From positions 9,406 through 22,867 of the forward strand of contig DFMR01000153.1 of NCBI GenBank assembly GCA_002376325.1: a stretch of 13,462 bases of DNA, written 5' to 3'. Under the pieces are notes generated by a model. That model did no database searches, had not been told where the DNA came from, and saw only the letters and a list, made by a program, of their open reading frames with translations. Source of the stretch: Proteobacteria bacterium UBA3588 (GTDB lineage Bacteria; Pseudomonadota; Gammaproteobacteria; Thiohalomonadales; Thiohalomonadaceae). Positions 5,603-12,220 of this stretch are shown piece by piece (the first letter of the stretch is position 1; every line of letters starts with the position of its first letter). The position numbers and the translations under genes are program-made.

Positions 5603-6109
5603 ATGGAAAGCAGCGAACAGGAAAAAGACAAATTGGCGCGGCAGTACGACATGCTGGCCGGTAAATTCAAGGAACTCTATCTGGCAGGAAAGGAGCGCGG
5701 TCGCGAATCGATGTCGGCGGCGCTGGAAATGGCGCACCAGGAGTTGGCGGCGCTCGGAGAGTTCAGCGAGAAACAAGGGGAAGAGTTGAAGCGGTACCTC
5801 GCCCGCGACCTCGACCTGACCATCTCCGATGCCCAGCAACTGGGCGAAGAGGCCAAGGAACGGCTCAACCCATCCCGCTTGGGTGCAGGAGCCATCGCCT
5901 CCCTCGTAAGCGTGCTGGAACTGACCGGCAATGCGCTGCATTCCCTGAGTGCCAAAACGAAGGAATCCCTGACCTATCGGACCGGTGAGATAACGTCGGC
6001 CGGCACCCTGACCTGCCGGGCGTGCGGACAGAAAATACATATCAAGCAAACAGGGCATGTCCCGCCTTGTCCCAAGTGCAACGGCATCCTGTTTAACAAG
6101 GGCTATTGA
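5603..6109 (+). CDS. Zinc-ribbon protein of the DUF1451 / YbeL type, function unknown
   Basis: This 168-residue cytoplasmic protein has a long charged helical N-terminal region (about 1-125, likely coiled-coil, with many E/K/R heptad-like stretches). A C-terminal zinc ribbon follows: C138-x2-C141 and C156-x2-C159. The segment before the ribbon, TGEITSAGTLTCRACG, matches the pattern of E. coli YbeL and relatives (GEVVG..L.C..C). No enzymatic motif is visible and no function is established for the family that I can cite. The ATG at 5603 is chosen because AGGGGG lies five bases upstream; a longer frame from 5549 would overlap the candidate promoter. The gene is 248 bp after the XRE gene and likely has its own promoter. 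The family assignment is from pattern memory; a short helical zinc-ribbon protein is what can be seen. Confidence 0.75.
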   Translation: MESSEQEKDKLARQYDMLAGKFKELYLAGKERGRESMSAALEMAHQELAALGEFSEKQGEELKRYLARDLDLTISDAQQLGEEAKERLNPSRLGAGAIASLVSVLELTGNALHSLSAKTKESLTYRTGEITSAGTLTCRACGQKIHIKQTGHVPPCPKCNGILFNKGY

Positions 6110-6252
6110 TTTCCCGGTATCCGCAGCAATGCCGCAGGTGGGCTTGGCGCGAATCCCCTATGGCTAGCCGAGCAAAAAAGGTCTGGGGCGGAAATGACCG
6201 AAGGGCGCAGGAATGTTTTTTTGGCTCGTCGGTATGGACAGAAAGAGACGTT

Positions 6253-6386
6253 CTCTCGCCCGGACGCCGAGCTCGCAAAGAGAGTGGGGCAGCAGGTGTT
6301 CCCTCGGCGTTCTTGGCGTCTTGGCGAGAGGTCCGGGTTCTGTTTTATCGAGGAAAAACACGCTCTCGCCCAGACGCCAAGAAAGC
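6253..6386. repeat. Cluster of three dispersed repeats (CTCTCGCC-AGACGCCAAG unit), two forming a hairpin
   Basis: Copy A (6253-6280) and copy C (6363-6386) are in direct orientation; copy B (6306-6330) is inverted. The reverse complement of B and copy C share CTCTCGCC(A/C)AGACGCCAAGAA almost perfectly, so B and C form a long stem around a roughly 30-base loop. Copy A is more diverged (CGGACGCCGAGCTCGC). The same unit occurs as the inverted pair at 3383-3458, making five copies in the window. No transposase is present. Confidence 0.75.
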
Positions 6387-6387
6387 A

Positions 6388-6408
6388 ATCGCAGCAAAGC
6401 CGCTCCTA
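6388..6408. repeat. Half-copy of the REP-like palindrome downstream of rlmD
   Basis: This 21-base stretch, ATCGCAGCAAAGCC onward to CTCCTA, matches the right arm of the 7791-7842 palindrome at 17 of 21 positions. It adjoins the repeat cluster 6253-6386 and lies 20 bp from the rlmD stop codon. Confidence 0.5.
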
Positions 6409-6427
6409 CGGGGGGCGTTTCAAGAAA

Positions 6428-7759
6428 TCATTTCCCTTTGACAAACAACGCAATCGATTCCACATGCGCCGTATGCGGGAACATGTCCATCACTCCCGTC
6501 TTCTCCAGCGTGTAGCCATACTCGTTGACCAGTATCCCCGCATCGCGTGCCAGCGTGGCCGGGTTGCATGAGACATAGACGATGCGCCCTACTTTCATCT
6601 TGGCGATGTGCGCCAGCGTCGCCTGCGCACCGGAGCGCGGCGGGTCGAGCAGTACCTTGTCGAAGCCCTGCTTCCACCACGGCGAGTGTTCCAGGTCGCC
6701 GGCGAGGTCGGCGGCGTGGAACTGCACGTTGTCCAACGAATTCTCCACCGCGTTGGCACGGGCCCGTTCCACCAGTTTCTTCTCCCCTTCCACGCCCACC
6801 ACTTCAGCGCAGCGGCGCGCCAACGGCAGGGTGAAATTACCCAGGCCGCAGAACAAGTCGAGCACGCGATCCTCCGGCTGGAGGTCGAGCAGTTCGACGG
6901 CGCGGTCGATCATCTGGTGGTTGATCTCGCTGTTGACCTGGGTGAAGTCGCCCGGCCTGAAGCTGAAGCCGACGTCGTACTTGTCCAGCCGGTAGCGCAG
7001 TTCAATCTGCGCCGGCCACAGCGGGGTCAACGAATCGGGGCCGCCGGGCTGGAGGTAGATGTGAATACTGTTTTCGATGGCAAACGCCTTCACCTTCGCC
7101 TCGTCGTCGTCGCTGAGCTCCGACAGGTTGCGCAGGGCGAGCGCCGTCTGTGTGTCGTCCACCGCCACTTCGATTTGCGCGATCTTGTCGTAGACCGATA
7201 GCGAGGCGATCATCTCACTCAGTGCCGCGATGCGCTCGCCGACACTGGGGTGCAGCACCTCGCAACGTGAGAGATCCGCCACGAAGCCGCCGATGCGTTC
7301 CCGGAAACCGACCAACACCTTGCCCTTCCTGGCCACGTACTTCACGCCGGGCCGCGCCTTGCGCCGGTAGCCCCAGTGCGGTCCCAGCAGCGGCTCCAAC
7401 ACCTCTTCCGGCTGCACCTTGCCGATGTGCTTGAAGTCGTCCAGCAACACGTTCTGCTTGTAGGCAATCTGCGCATCGGAGGCGAGATGCTGCATGGCAC
7501 AACCGCCGCAGACGTCGAAGTGTGGGCAGCGCGGCTCCACCCGCTGCGGCGATGCCGTGAGGATGGTGACCGCATAGCCTTCGTCGAAGTTGCGATGGAT
7601 CTCGCTGTAGACGAACTCCACCTCTTCGCCCGGCAGCGCACCGGCAACGAACACCGTCTTGCCGTCGACGCGGCCGACGCCGCGGCCTTCGTGATTCAGG
7701 CTGTCGATAGTGAGGCGCACCGGCGTCGTGGGGAGGGATTTCTTTTTGCGTCGTGCCAT
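6428..7759 (-). CDS. rlmD: 23S rRNA (uracil(1939)-C(5))-methyltransferase
   Basis: This 443-residue SAM-dependent enzyme makes m5U1939 in 23S rRNA. The N-terminal TRAM domain (about 12-70) begins VRLTIDSLNHEGRGVGRVDG. Four cysteines for a 4Fe-4S cluster are visible: C78, C84 and C87 in CPHFDVCGGC, and C166 in SRCEVLHP. The methyltransferase domain has FTQVN (272-276), the SAM loop DLFCGLGNF (301-309), LDPPRSG (371-377), the nucleophile C398 in SCNPATLARD, and the general base E434 in HVES. All catalytic elements are intact and length fits the family (E. coli RumA/RlmD 433 aa). I start at the ATG at 7759, giving MARRKKK; a TTG three codons upstream is possible, and neither has a strong ribosome-binding site. 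The upstream neighbour on this strand is the exonuclease gene, separated by a REP-like palindrome. In E. coli rlmD lies next to barA; here a BarA-like HPt gene is only about 2 kb away. Confidence 0.95.
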   Translation of the reverse strand: MARRKKKSLPTTPVRLTIDSLNHEGRGVGRVDGKTVFVAGALPGEEVEFVYSEIHRNFDEGYAVTILTASPQRVEPRCPHFDVCGGCAMQHLASDAQIAYKQNVLLDDFKHIGKVQPEEVLEPLLGPHWGYRRKARPGVKYVARKGKVLVGFRERIGGFVADLSRCEVLHPSVGERIAALSEMIASLSVYDKIAQIEVAVDDTQTALALRNLSELSDDDEAKVKAFAIENSIHIYLQPGGPDSLTPLWPAQIELRYRLDKYDVGFSFRPGDFTQVNSEINHQMIDRAVELLDLQPEDRVLDLFCGLGNFTLPLARRCAEVVGVEGEKKLVERARANAVENSLDNVQFHAADLAGDLEHSPWWKQGFDKVLLDPPRSGAQATLAHIAKMKVGRIVYVSCNPATLARDAGILVNEYGYTLEKTGVMDMFPHTAHVESIALFVKGK

Positions 7760-7790
7760 GATGACCAACAGTCAATTCTTACAGATTGTG

Positions 7791-7842
7791 TAGGAGTGGC
7801 TCTGCCGCGATGCGGCCCTCAATCGCGGCAGAGCCACCCCTA
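7791..7842. repeat. REP-like palindrome between the exonuclease gene and rlmD
   Basis: The 21-base arms (7791-7811 and 7822-7842) are inverted repeats with a single mismatch around a 10-base loop. The unit TAGGAGTGGCTCTGCCGCGAT resembles the GTAGGAGCGGC..GCCGCGA type elements common in Pseudomonas, Xanthomonas and relatives (memory, not searched). It could form a stable RNA hairpin that terminates or protects the exonuclease transcript on the minus strand. Half-copies occur at 6388-6408 and possibly 5375-5395. Confidence 0.8.
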
Positions 7843-7863
7843 AGGACGATGCGCCAAGCGCGC

Positions 7864-8631
7864 TTATTTCCAATTACCGAGGAACTCGGAGAAGTGGGGC
7901 TTGCCCTCCTTCTCCAGATACTCGCGCACGCGGCTGCATTCGGTCTCGTATTCGGTAGGAGTGAGACGGCCGCGGATCAGTTCGAAGCGCAGGTAGACCA
8001 GAAAGGTGTTGAGCACGTCGGTTTCGCAGTAGTTGCGGATGCCTTCGATGTCGCCCGCCTGGTAGGCGTCCCACACCTTGTCGCCGCTCATCCCCATCTT
8101 GCCGGGGAAACCGAGCATGGTGGCCACCTCGTCGAGCGGCGCGTTGGCGCGCGGCTGGTAGCCGGCGATCACGTCCATCAGATCGGTATGGCGGCTATGG
8201 AAGCGGCTCAGGTAGTTGTTCCAGCGGAAGCTCTGATCGTCTTCGCCGCTCTCCCAGTAGCGCGGCGCCTGCACGCCGTGCAGCAGGGCGCGGTAGTTCA
8301 GCACCGGCAGGTCGAAGCCGCCTCCGTTCCACGACACCAGCGTCGGCGTGAAGCGATCGATGCCGTCAAAGAAGCGCTGCACCAGTTCCGCCTCGGGGGC
8401 GTCGGGTTCGCCCAGCGACCAGACCCGCAGCGTGTCGCTGTTGCGCAGCACCACCGAGATGGCGACGATGCGCTGAAGATGCAGACGCAGGAAATCGCTG
8501 CCGGTCTCCTGCCGCCGCTTGTGAAACATCACGTTGGCGACATCCTGGTCGCTCAAGCCGTCGAGACCGTGCAGCCGCCGGCCGCTGGCCACGTCGGGGA
8601 CGGTCTCGATGTCGAATACCAATACGTTCAT
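7864..8631 (-). CDS. DEDDy-type 3'-5' exonuclease (DNA polymerase B exonuclease-like)
   Basis: This 255-residue protein has the RNase H-like DnaQ/PolB proofreading fold. Exo I is DIET at the N-terminus (D7, E9 in VFDIETVPD). Exo II is SWNGGGFDLP with D107. Exo III is YCETD with Y201 and D205, which makes it DEDDy. The segments RIVAISVVLR (54-63) and LMDVIAGYQ (151-159) are also typical of the predicted PolB-like 3'-5' exonucleases that are encoded as stand-alone proteins. It should remove nucleotides from 3' ends using two metal ions; its biological substrate is not established. No polymerase domain is attached. The ATG at 8631 places DIET at residues 7-10, as expected, though the ribosome-binding site is weak. 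It lies 135 bp downstream of cysM on the same strand and may share its transcript. Confidence 0.88.
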   Translation of the reverse strand: MNVLVFDIETVPDVASGRRLHGLDGLSDQDVANVMFHKRRQETGSDFLRLHLQRIVAISVVLRNSDTLRVWSLGEPDAPEAELVQRFFDGIDRFTPTLVSWNGGGFDLPVLNYRALLHGVQAPRYWESGEDDQSFRWNNYLSRFHSRHTDLMDVIAGYQPRANAPLDEVATMLGFPGKMGMSGDKVWDAYQAGDIEGIRNYCETDVLNTFLVYLRFELIRGRLTPTEYETECSRVREYLEKEGKPHFSEFLGNWK

Positions 8632-8708
8632 AAACTACAGGCCATCGCAAAATTCAAAATCGAAAGATATCAACCTCGGGGAACACGGGAAATTTCTTGC
8701 CTGGATTG

Positions 8709-8717
8709 AGCATAACA
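8709..8717 (-). promoter_or_regulatory. Weak candidate extended -10 for the exonuclease gene
   Basis: Read on the minus strand, this is TGTTATGCT, an extended -10 pattern (TGn followed by TATGCT), about 78 bp before the exonuclease start. No clear -35 accompanies it. Read-through from cysM is equally possible. Confidence 0.2.
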
Positions 8718-8766
8718 TTGCCGATTGCCCGAATTATTACCCTTTGTCTCCGTGGCTAATCGCTTT

Positions 8767-9657
8767 TCACGCAGGAAACACGCCGGTGGAGAGATAGCGA
8801 TCGCCGCGATCGCAGATGATACCGACGATGACAGCGTTCTCCACTTCGCGCGACAGTTTCAGCATGGCCGCCACGGCACCGCCCGAAGACACGCCGGCAA
8901 AGATACCTTCGCGCGCCGCCAACAGCCGGGTGGTTTCCTCGGCCTCCTGCTGACCGATGTCGATGATGCGGTCGACCCGCGCCGGCTGGTAGATGCGCGG
9001 CAGGTAGGCCTCGGGCCAGCGCCGGATGCCGGGGATGCTCGCCCCCTCCGCCGGCTGCACGCCGACGATCTCCACCTCGCGGTTCAGCTCCTTGAGGTAC
9101 TGCGAAGTGCCCATGATGGTGCCGGTGGTGCCCATGGCGCTGACGAAATGGCTGACGGCGCCCTGGGTGTCGCGCCAGATCTCGGGGCCGGTACTTTCGT
9201 AGTGGGCCAGCGGGTTGTCCGGATTGGCAAACTGGTCCAGCACCTTGCCGCGCCCCTCGCGCTGCATCTGATCGGCCAGATCGCGCGCGCCTTCCATGCC
9301 CTGTTCTTTGGTGACCAGTATCAGTTCGGCACCGTAGGCCTTCATCGCGGCACGCCGCTCGACACTCAGGTTCTCCGGCATAATCAAAACCATGCGGTAA
9401 CCCTTGATGGCCGCCGCCATGGCCAGGGCGATGCCGGTGTTGCCGCTGGTGGCCTCGATCAGGGTATCGCCCGGCACGATATCCCCGCGTGCCTCGGCAT
9501 GCCGGATCATGCTCATGGCGGGCCGGTCCTTGACCGAACCGGCCGGATTGTTGCCCTCCAGCTTTGCCAGCAGGACATTGGAGGTCTTGCCCGGCAGCCG
9601 CTGCAGCCGCACCAACGGAGTGTTGCCGACAAACGATTCAAGCGTCGGATAGCTCAT
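8767..9657 (-). CDS. cysM: Cysteine synthase B (O-acetylserine / thiosulfate-using)
   Basis: This is a 296-residue PLP enzyme of fold type II. It makes cysteine from O-acetylserine and sulfide, and in the CysM subtype S-sulfocysteine from thiosulfate. The PLP lysine is K43 in NNPAGSVKDR. The substrate loop EATSGNTGIA spans 68-77, and the phosphate-binding loop MGTTGT is 175-180. CysM-specific segments are present: KEQGMEGARDLA (117-128), SIPGIRRWP (207-215) and the C-terminal CDRGDRYLSTGVF (282-294). These run in parallel with E. coli CysM throughout, not CysK. No membrane or signal segment is present. The ATG at 9657 is where homology starts. A TATAAT lies 48 bp upstream on this strand. The gene diverges from the HPt gene across 140 bp. 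Confidence 0.95.
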   Translation of the reverse strand: MSYPTLESFVGNTPLVRLQRLPGKTSNVLLAKLEGNNPAGSVKDRPAMSMIRHAEARGDIVPGDTLIEATSGNTGIALAMAAAIKGYRMVLIMPENLSVERRAAMKAYGAELILVTKEQGMEGARDLADQMQREGRGKVLDQFANPDNPLAHYESTGPEIWRDTQGAVSHFVSAMGTTGTIMGTSQYLKELNREVEIVGVQPAEGASIPGIRRWPEAYLPRIYQPARVDRIIDIGQQEAEETTRLLAAREGIFAGVSSGGAVAAMLKLSREVENAVIVGIICDRGDRYLSTGVFPA

Positions 9658-9704
9658 AACTCTATATGTTCCAAGATAATTAACAAAAAATTACGTATGG
9701 CGGG

Positions 9705-9710
9705 ATTATA
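9705..9710 (-). promoter_or_regulatory. Candidate -10 element of the cysM promoter
   Basis: The minus strand reads TATAAT here, 48 bp upstream of the cysM start codon. No consensus -35 is found at 16-18 bp, so it may be activator-dependent. Confidence 0.45.
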
Positions 9711-9719
9711 AAACAAAGC

Positions 9720-9747
9720 TTGCCCCATCTGGAGTTTTCGTTACACT
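9720..9747 (+). promoter_or_regulatory. Candidate promoter of the HPt gene
   Basis: TTGCCC (9720-9725) and TACACT (9742-9747) have 16-bp spacing, 51 bp upstream of the HPt start codon. The match is moderate. It sits back to back with the cysM -10 in the same divergent spacer. Confidence 0.4.
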
Positions 9748-9797
9748 AACGGAGCAAGCTGTTGGTCGCTTAATCACCCAAGGAAAGGAGTGAAATT

Positions 9798-10130
9798 ATG
9801 AATGCAGTCACTCAGGTAATCGACAAGGATCTCGCTCTGGCTCGCGCAGGCGGCAATTCGCAACTGGCGGAAGAACTTTTCGCGATGCTGCTGAAGGAGT
9901 TGCCGGAACAACGCACCAGCATCCTGGAGGCCGCCTCGGCCCACGACTACCAAAACCTGAAACGCTTTATCCACAAACTCAACGGCTCGGCAACCTACTG
10001 TGGCGTCCCCGCCCTGAAGGAGGCTGTAGACGGTTTCGAGACACGTCTCAAGCGCGGAGAGATCGAAGACGCCCCCGAAAGGGTGCGCGTAGTGGTGGAA
10101 GAGATCGATCGCGTGCTTAACGTCGCGTAG
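9798..10130 (+). CDS. Stand-alone histidine phosphotransfer (HPt) protein, BarA-HPt-like
   Basis: This 110-residue protein is one HPt four-helix domain. The phospho-accepting histidine is H59 in RFIHKLNGSATYCGVP. The surrounding sequence (AEELFAMLLKELPEQRTSI at about 24-42, then HKLNGSA, YCGVPALKEA, LKRGE) follows closely the C-terminal HPt domain of BarA-type hybrid kinases, which pass phosphate to UvrY/GacA. No kinase or receiver domain is in the window, so its partners are unknown. It probably relays phosphate between a hybrid sensor kinase and a response regulator in the cytoplasm. The ATG at 9798 has GGAG seven bases upstream. The gene is divergent from cysM and convergent with fbaB. Confidence 0.87.
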   Translation: MNAVTQVIDKDLALARAGGNSQLAEELFAMLLKELPEQRTSILEAASAHDYQNLKRFIHKLNGSATYCGVPALKEAVDGFETRLKRGEIEDAPERVRVVVEEIDRVLNVA

Positions 10131-10147
10131 CGACGGTAGCGAGGTAG

Positions 10148-10179
10148 AACGAAACGACGGCCACGGCCGTCGTTTCGTT
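10148..10179. terminator. Bidirectional terminator between the HPt gene and fbaB
   Basis: AACGAAACGACGGCC (10148-10162) and GGCCGTCGTTTCGTT (10165-10179) are a perfect 15-bp inverted repeat, realistically a 14-bp stem with a four-base loop. It lies 18 bp after the HPt stop and 2 bp from the fbaB stop. No long T-run follows on either side, so termination may be imperfect, but the convergent setting supports the role. Confidence 0.7.
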
Positions 10180-10180
10180 G

Positions 10181-11230
10181 TCAGGCAATGTCGATATCGG
10201 GCGATAGGTAGACGTCCTGTATGGCATTCAACAATGCGATACCTTCGGCCATCGGCTTTTGAAACGCCTTGCGCCCCGAGATCAATCCCATGCCACCGGC
10301 GCGTTTGTTGATCACTGCGGTGCGGATCGCCTGGTGCATGTCATCTTTGCCGGACGGTCCGCCCGAGTTGATCATCCCCACCCGGCCCATGTAGCAATTG
10401 GCGACCTGATAACGCACCAGATCGATGGGGTGATCGGTAGTCAGCGTATCGTAGACGTTGGGGTGCGTCTTGCCGAACTTGAGCGCGTTGTAGCCGCCGT
10501 TGTTGATCGCCTGCTTCTGTTTCACGATATCCGCATTGATAGTGACCGCCAGGTGATTGCCCTGCCCCGTCAGATCGGCGCTGGCGTGATAATCGACGCC
10601 ATCCACCTTGAAGGCGTTGTTGCGCAGATAGGCCCACAGCACCGTGACCATCCCCAATTCATGGGCGTAGGCGAAGGCCTCGCTGACCTCCGAAATCTGC
10701 CGCCGCGACTCCTCCGAGCCGAAATAGATGGTTGCGCCGACGGCGACGGCCCCCAGGTCGAATGCTTGCTGCACCGACGCGAACAGGGTTTGATCGTAAA
10801 TGTTGGGGTAGGTCAGCAGTTCGTTGTGATTTATCTTCATCAAAAACGGTATCTTGTGCACATATTTCCGCGCCACCGCACCCAGCACGCCGAGCGTCGA
10901 CGCCACGGCATTGCATCCGCCTTCAATGGCAAGGCGCGCAATATTTTCCGGATCGAAGAATATGGGATTGGGCGCGAACGAAGCCCCCGCCGAGTGTTCG
11001 ACACCCTGATCCACCGGCAGGATCGAGAGATAACCGGTACCCGCCAGGCGTCCGGTATTGAACATCAGTTGCAGATTGCGCAGCACCGCCGGCGAGCGAT
11101 CCTTCGGGGCTACCACCTGTTCTACGTAGTCGGGTCCCGGAAGTTGCAACAGCTCCCGAGGAATCCCGCTGCACTTATGCCCCAGCAGATACTCCTGCTC
11201 TTCACCCAGCTGGTGGATTACGTCGACCAT
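10181..11230 (-). CDS. fbaB: Class I fructose-bisphosphate aldolase (DhnA/FbaB family)
   Basis: This 349-residue protein aligns end to end with E. coli FbaB (350 aa). It cleaves fructose 1,6-bisphosphate to dihydroxyacetone phosphate and glyceraldehyde 3-phosphate, and runs the reverse reaction in gluconeogenesis. It uses a Schiff-base lysine and no metal. That lysine is K237 in NADIVKQKQ, the same number as in E. coli. Other conserved blocks are NTGRLAGTGYLSI (58-70), PVDQGVEHSAGASF (72-85), INHNELLTYPN (133-143), GATIYFGSEESRRQI (165-179) and KRAGGMGLISGRKAF. A strong AAGGAGG (11246-11240, minus strand) precedes the ATG by nine bases. The gene converges with the HPt gene and appears to be transcribed alone. 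Confidence 0.95.
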   Translation of the reverse strand: MVDVIHQLGEEQEYLLGHKCSGIPRELLQLPGPDYVEQVVAPKDRSPAVLRNLQLMFNTGRLAGTGYLSILPVDQGVEHSAGASFAPNPIFFDPENIARLAIEGGCNAVASTLGVLGAVARKYVHKIPFLMKINHNELLTYPNIYDQTLFASVQQAFDLGAVAVGATIYFGSEESRRQISEVSEAFAYAHELGMVTVLWAYLRNNAFKVDGVDYHASADLTGQGNHLAVTINADIVKQKQAINNGGYNALKFGKTHPNVYDTLTTDHPIDLVRYQVANCYMGRVGMINSGGPSGKDDMHQAIRTAVINKRAGGMGLISGRKAFQKPMAEGIALLNAIQDVYLSPDIDIA

Positions 11231-11372
11231 TAGCGTTTTCCTCCTTATTGTCCCATGCCGTATGTCGTCCTCGTAGCTACAGGATAGGACGGGATCGGCC
11301 GCTTGGCCGCAGGAGTTTCACGATCGTCGGCAAAACATTACACTTTCCCGAACTCAGCCGATAGACGATCCG
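11231..11372. other. Divergent spacer between fbaB and the L,D-transpeptidase gene
   Basis: This short spacer contains the fbaB ribosome-binding site and a small CGGCC/GGCCG hairpin (11296-11309). A TACACT -10-like hexamer at 11339-11344 (plus strand) has only a poor TTTCAC -35 at 17 bp. No gene is seen. Confidence 0.35.
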
Positions 11373-12152
11373 ATGCGAGGCGCAAAACTCCTTATCACTG
11401 TGCAGTTGTTGTTCTGCGGTGCGTCCGCCGCTGCGGGCTCCCCAGGTCTCCCCGATACCCCCGCGCAGACCTATAAGCTCGCTACCATCGCCGTGGTGCG
11501 CGATACACCGGAGGGTCACATCGATGATATCTGGAGTGAGGGAACCCTGTTCACCGGACGTGCCGGCGCCAACCATTGGCTGCGTGTCAGCGGCCATTTT
11601 CCCCATGGCAAATGGCGGCCGTTACCGCATCCGGTCTGGATTCTAGACTATTACGCTCAGGATATTTCGGCGCAACCCGCCCGTTCGCGGCATCCCGGCC
11701 ATGATCGGTTTATAGTGATCGACAAGAAGCATTTCCTGCTGAAGGTTCTGGACGATACCAAACGTGGCGACAAGGTGGTGTACAAGACCAAGGTGGCGCT
11801 GGGGATCGACGGCTGCAAACCCGAAACGAAAGGCGGCCGCTGCTATTATACCGAACCGGGAAACTATCACGTGCGCTGGAAGGTGCATGACCCGCACGGC
11901 ATCGAGTGGTGCATCCCCAAGTCGATGGACGAAGAGTATAAGAGTGATATCCGTGCCGGCCGACGCTGCTTTCGCGGTCCCCTCGGCCGCTACGCCCTTA
12001 ACATCGGCAAGACCTACGCCATTCACGGCACCGACCGCCCCGACATGCTCGGACGTCGGGTATCCCACGGCTGCATCCGGGTGGCCAATTCCGCCATGCG
12101 CGTGATCTACAAGCTGATGGATGTCGGCGATAAGGTGAAAATCATTCGATAG
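11373..12152 (+). CDS. Exported L,D-transpeptidase (YkuD) with SH3-like N-terminal region
   Basis: This 259-residue protein has a hydrophobic N-terminus (KLLITVQLLFCGASAAAG, about 5-22) that reads as a Sec signal peptide. The FCG is not a good lipobox. Residues about 34-95 (YKLATIAVVRDTPEGH, HWLRVSG, HGKWRP, HPVWILD) look like a bacterial SH3-type segment, a common cell-wall-binding module. The YkuD domain follows from about 112: FIVIDKKHFLLKV, then IHGTDRPDMLGR and SHGCIRVAN, with catalytic C234 and histidines H218 and H232. The enzyme should form or exchange 3-3 peptidoglycan links in the periplasm. Four extra cysteines (148, 157, 180, 199) in the catalytic domain are unusual and could form disulfides. 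The ATG at 11373 is chosen for its signal peptide; the ribosome-binding site is weak. The HD-GYP gene follows 68 bp downstream on the same strand. Confidence 0.88.
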   Translation: MRGAKLLITVQLLFCGASAAAGSPGLPDTPAQTYKLATIAVVRDTPEGHIDDIWSEGTLFTGRAGANHWLRVSGHFPHGKWRPLPHPVWILDYYAQDISAQPARSRHPGHDRFIVIDKKHFLLKVLDDTKRGDKVVYKTKVALGIDGCKPETKGGRCYYTEPGNYHVRWKVHDPHGIEWCIPKSMDEEYKSDIRAGRRCFRGPLGRYALNIGKTYAIHGTDRPDMLGRRVSHGCIRVANSAMRVIYKLMDVGDKVKIIR

Positions 12153-12220
12153 CCCGCCTGGAATCTTGCCAGCGGCGTTATTTCGGATCCCTTAATCTTG
12201 CTGTGCGGACTGAGAGTTTG

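Larger units (their letters stand above)
6110..6427. other. 318-bp convergent spacer filled with repeats
   Basis: This lies between the plus-strand zinc-ribbon gene and the minus-strand rlmD gene. It holds three copies of the CTCTCGCC-AGACGCC unit (6253, 6306, 6363) and one half-copy of the REP-like palindrome (6388-6408). A T7 run occurs at 6216-6222 without an obvious stem in front. Open frames through it change identity at each repeat and are not called. Confidence 0.6.

Noticed and set aside
6253..6386. CRISPR array
   Set aside because: Only three copies, in mixed orientation, diverged and unevenly spaced, with no cas genes; a dispersed repeat cluster explains it better.
6106..6571. Overlapping plus-strand frames through the repeat cluster before rlmD
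   Set aside because: They consist largely of translated dispersed repeats and antisense rlmD; no motif or ribosome-binding site supports them.
7786..8709. Long plus-strand frame (307 codons) opposite the exonuclease gene
   Set aside because: Antisense shadow caused by high GC codon bias; the minus strand carries all DEDDy catalytic motifs.
8725..9711. Long plus-strand frame (328 codons) opposite cysM
   Set aside because: Antisense shadow of a clear cysM gene; the translation has no domain features.
10259..11233. Long plus-strand frame (324 codons) opposite fbaB
   Set aside because: Antisense shadow of an end-to-end fbaB match.
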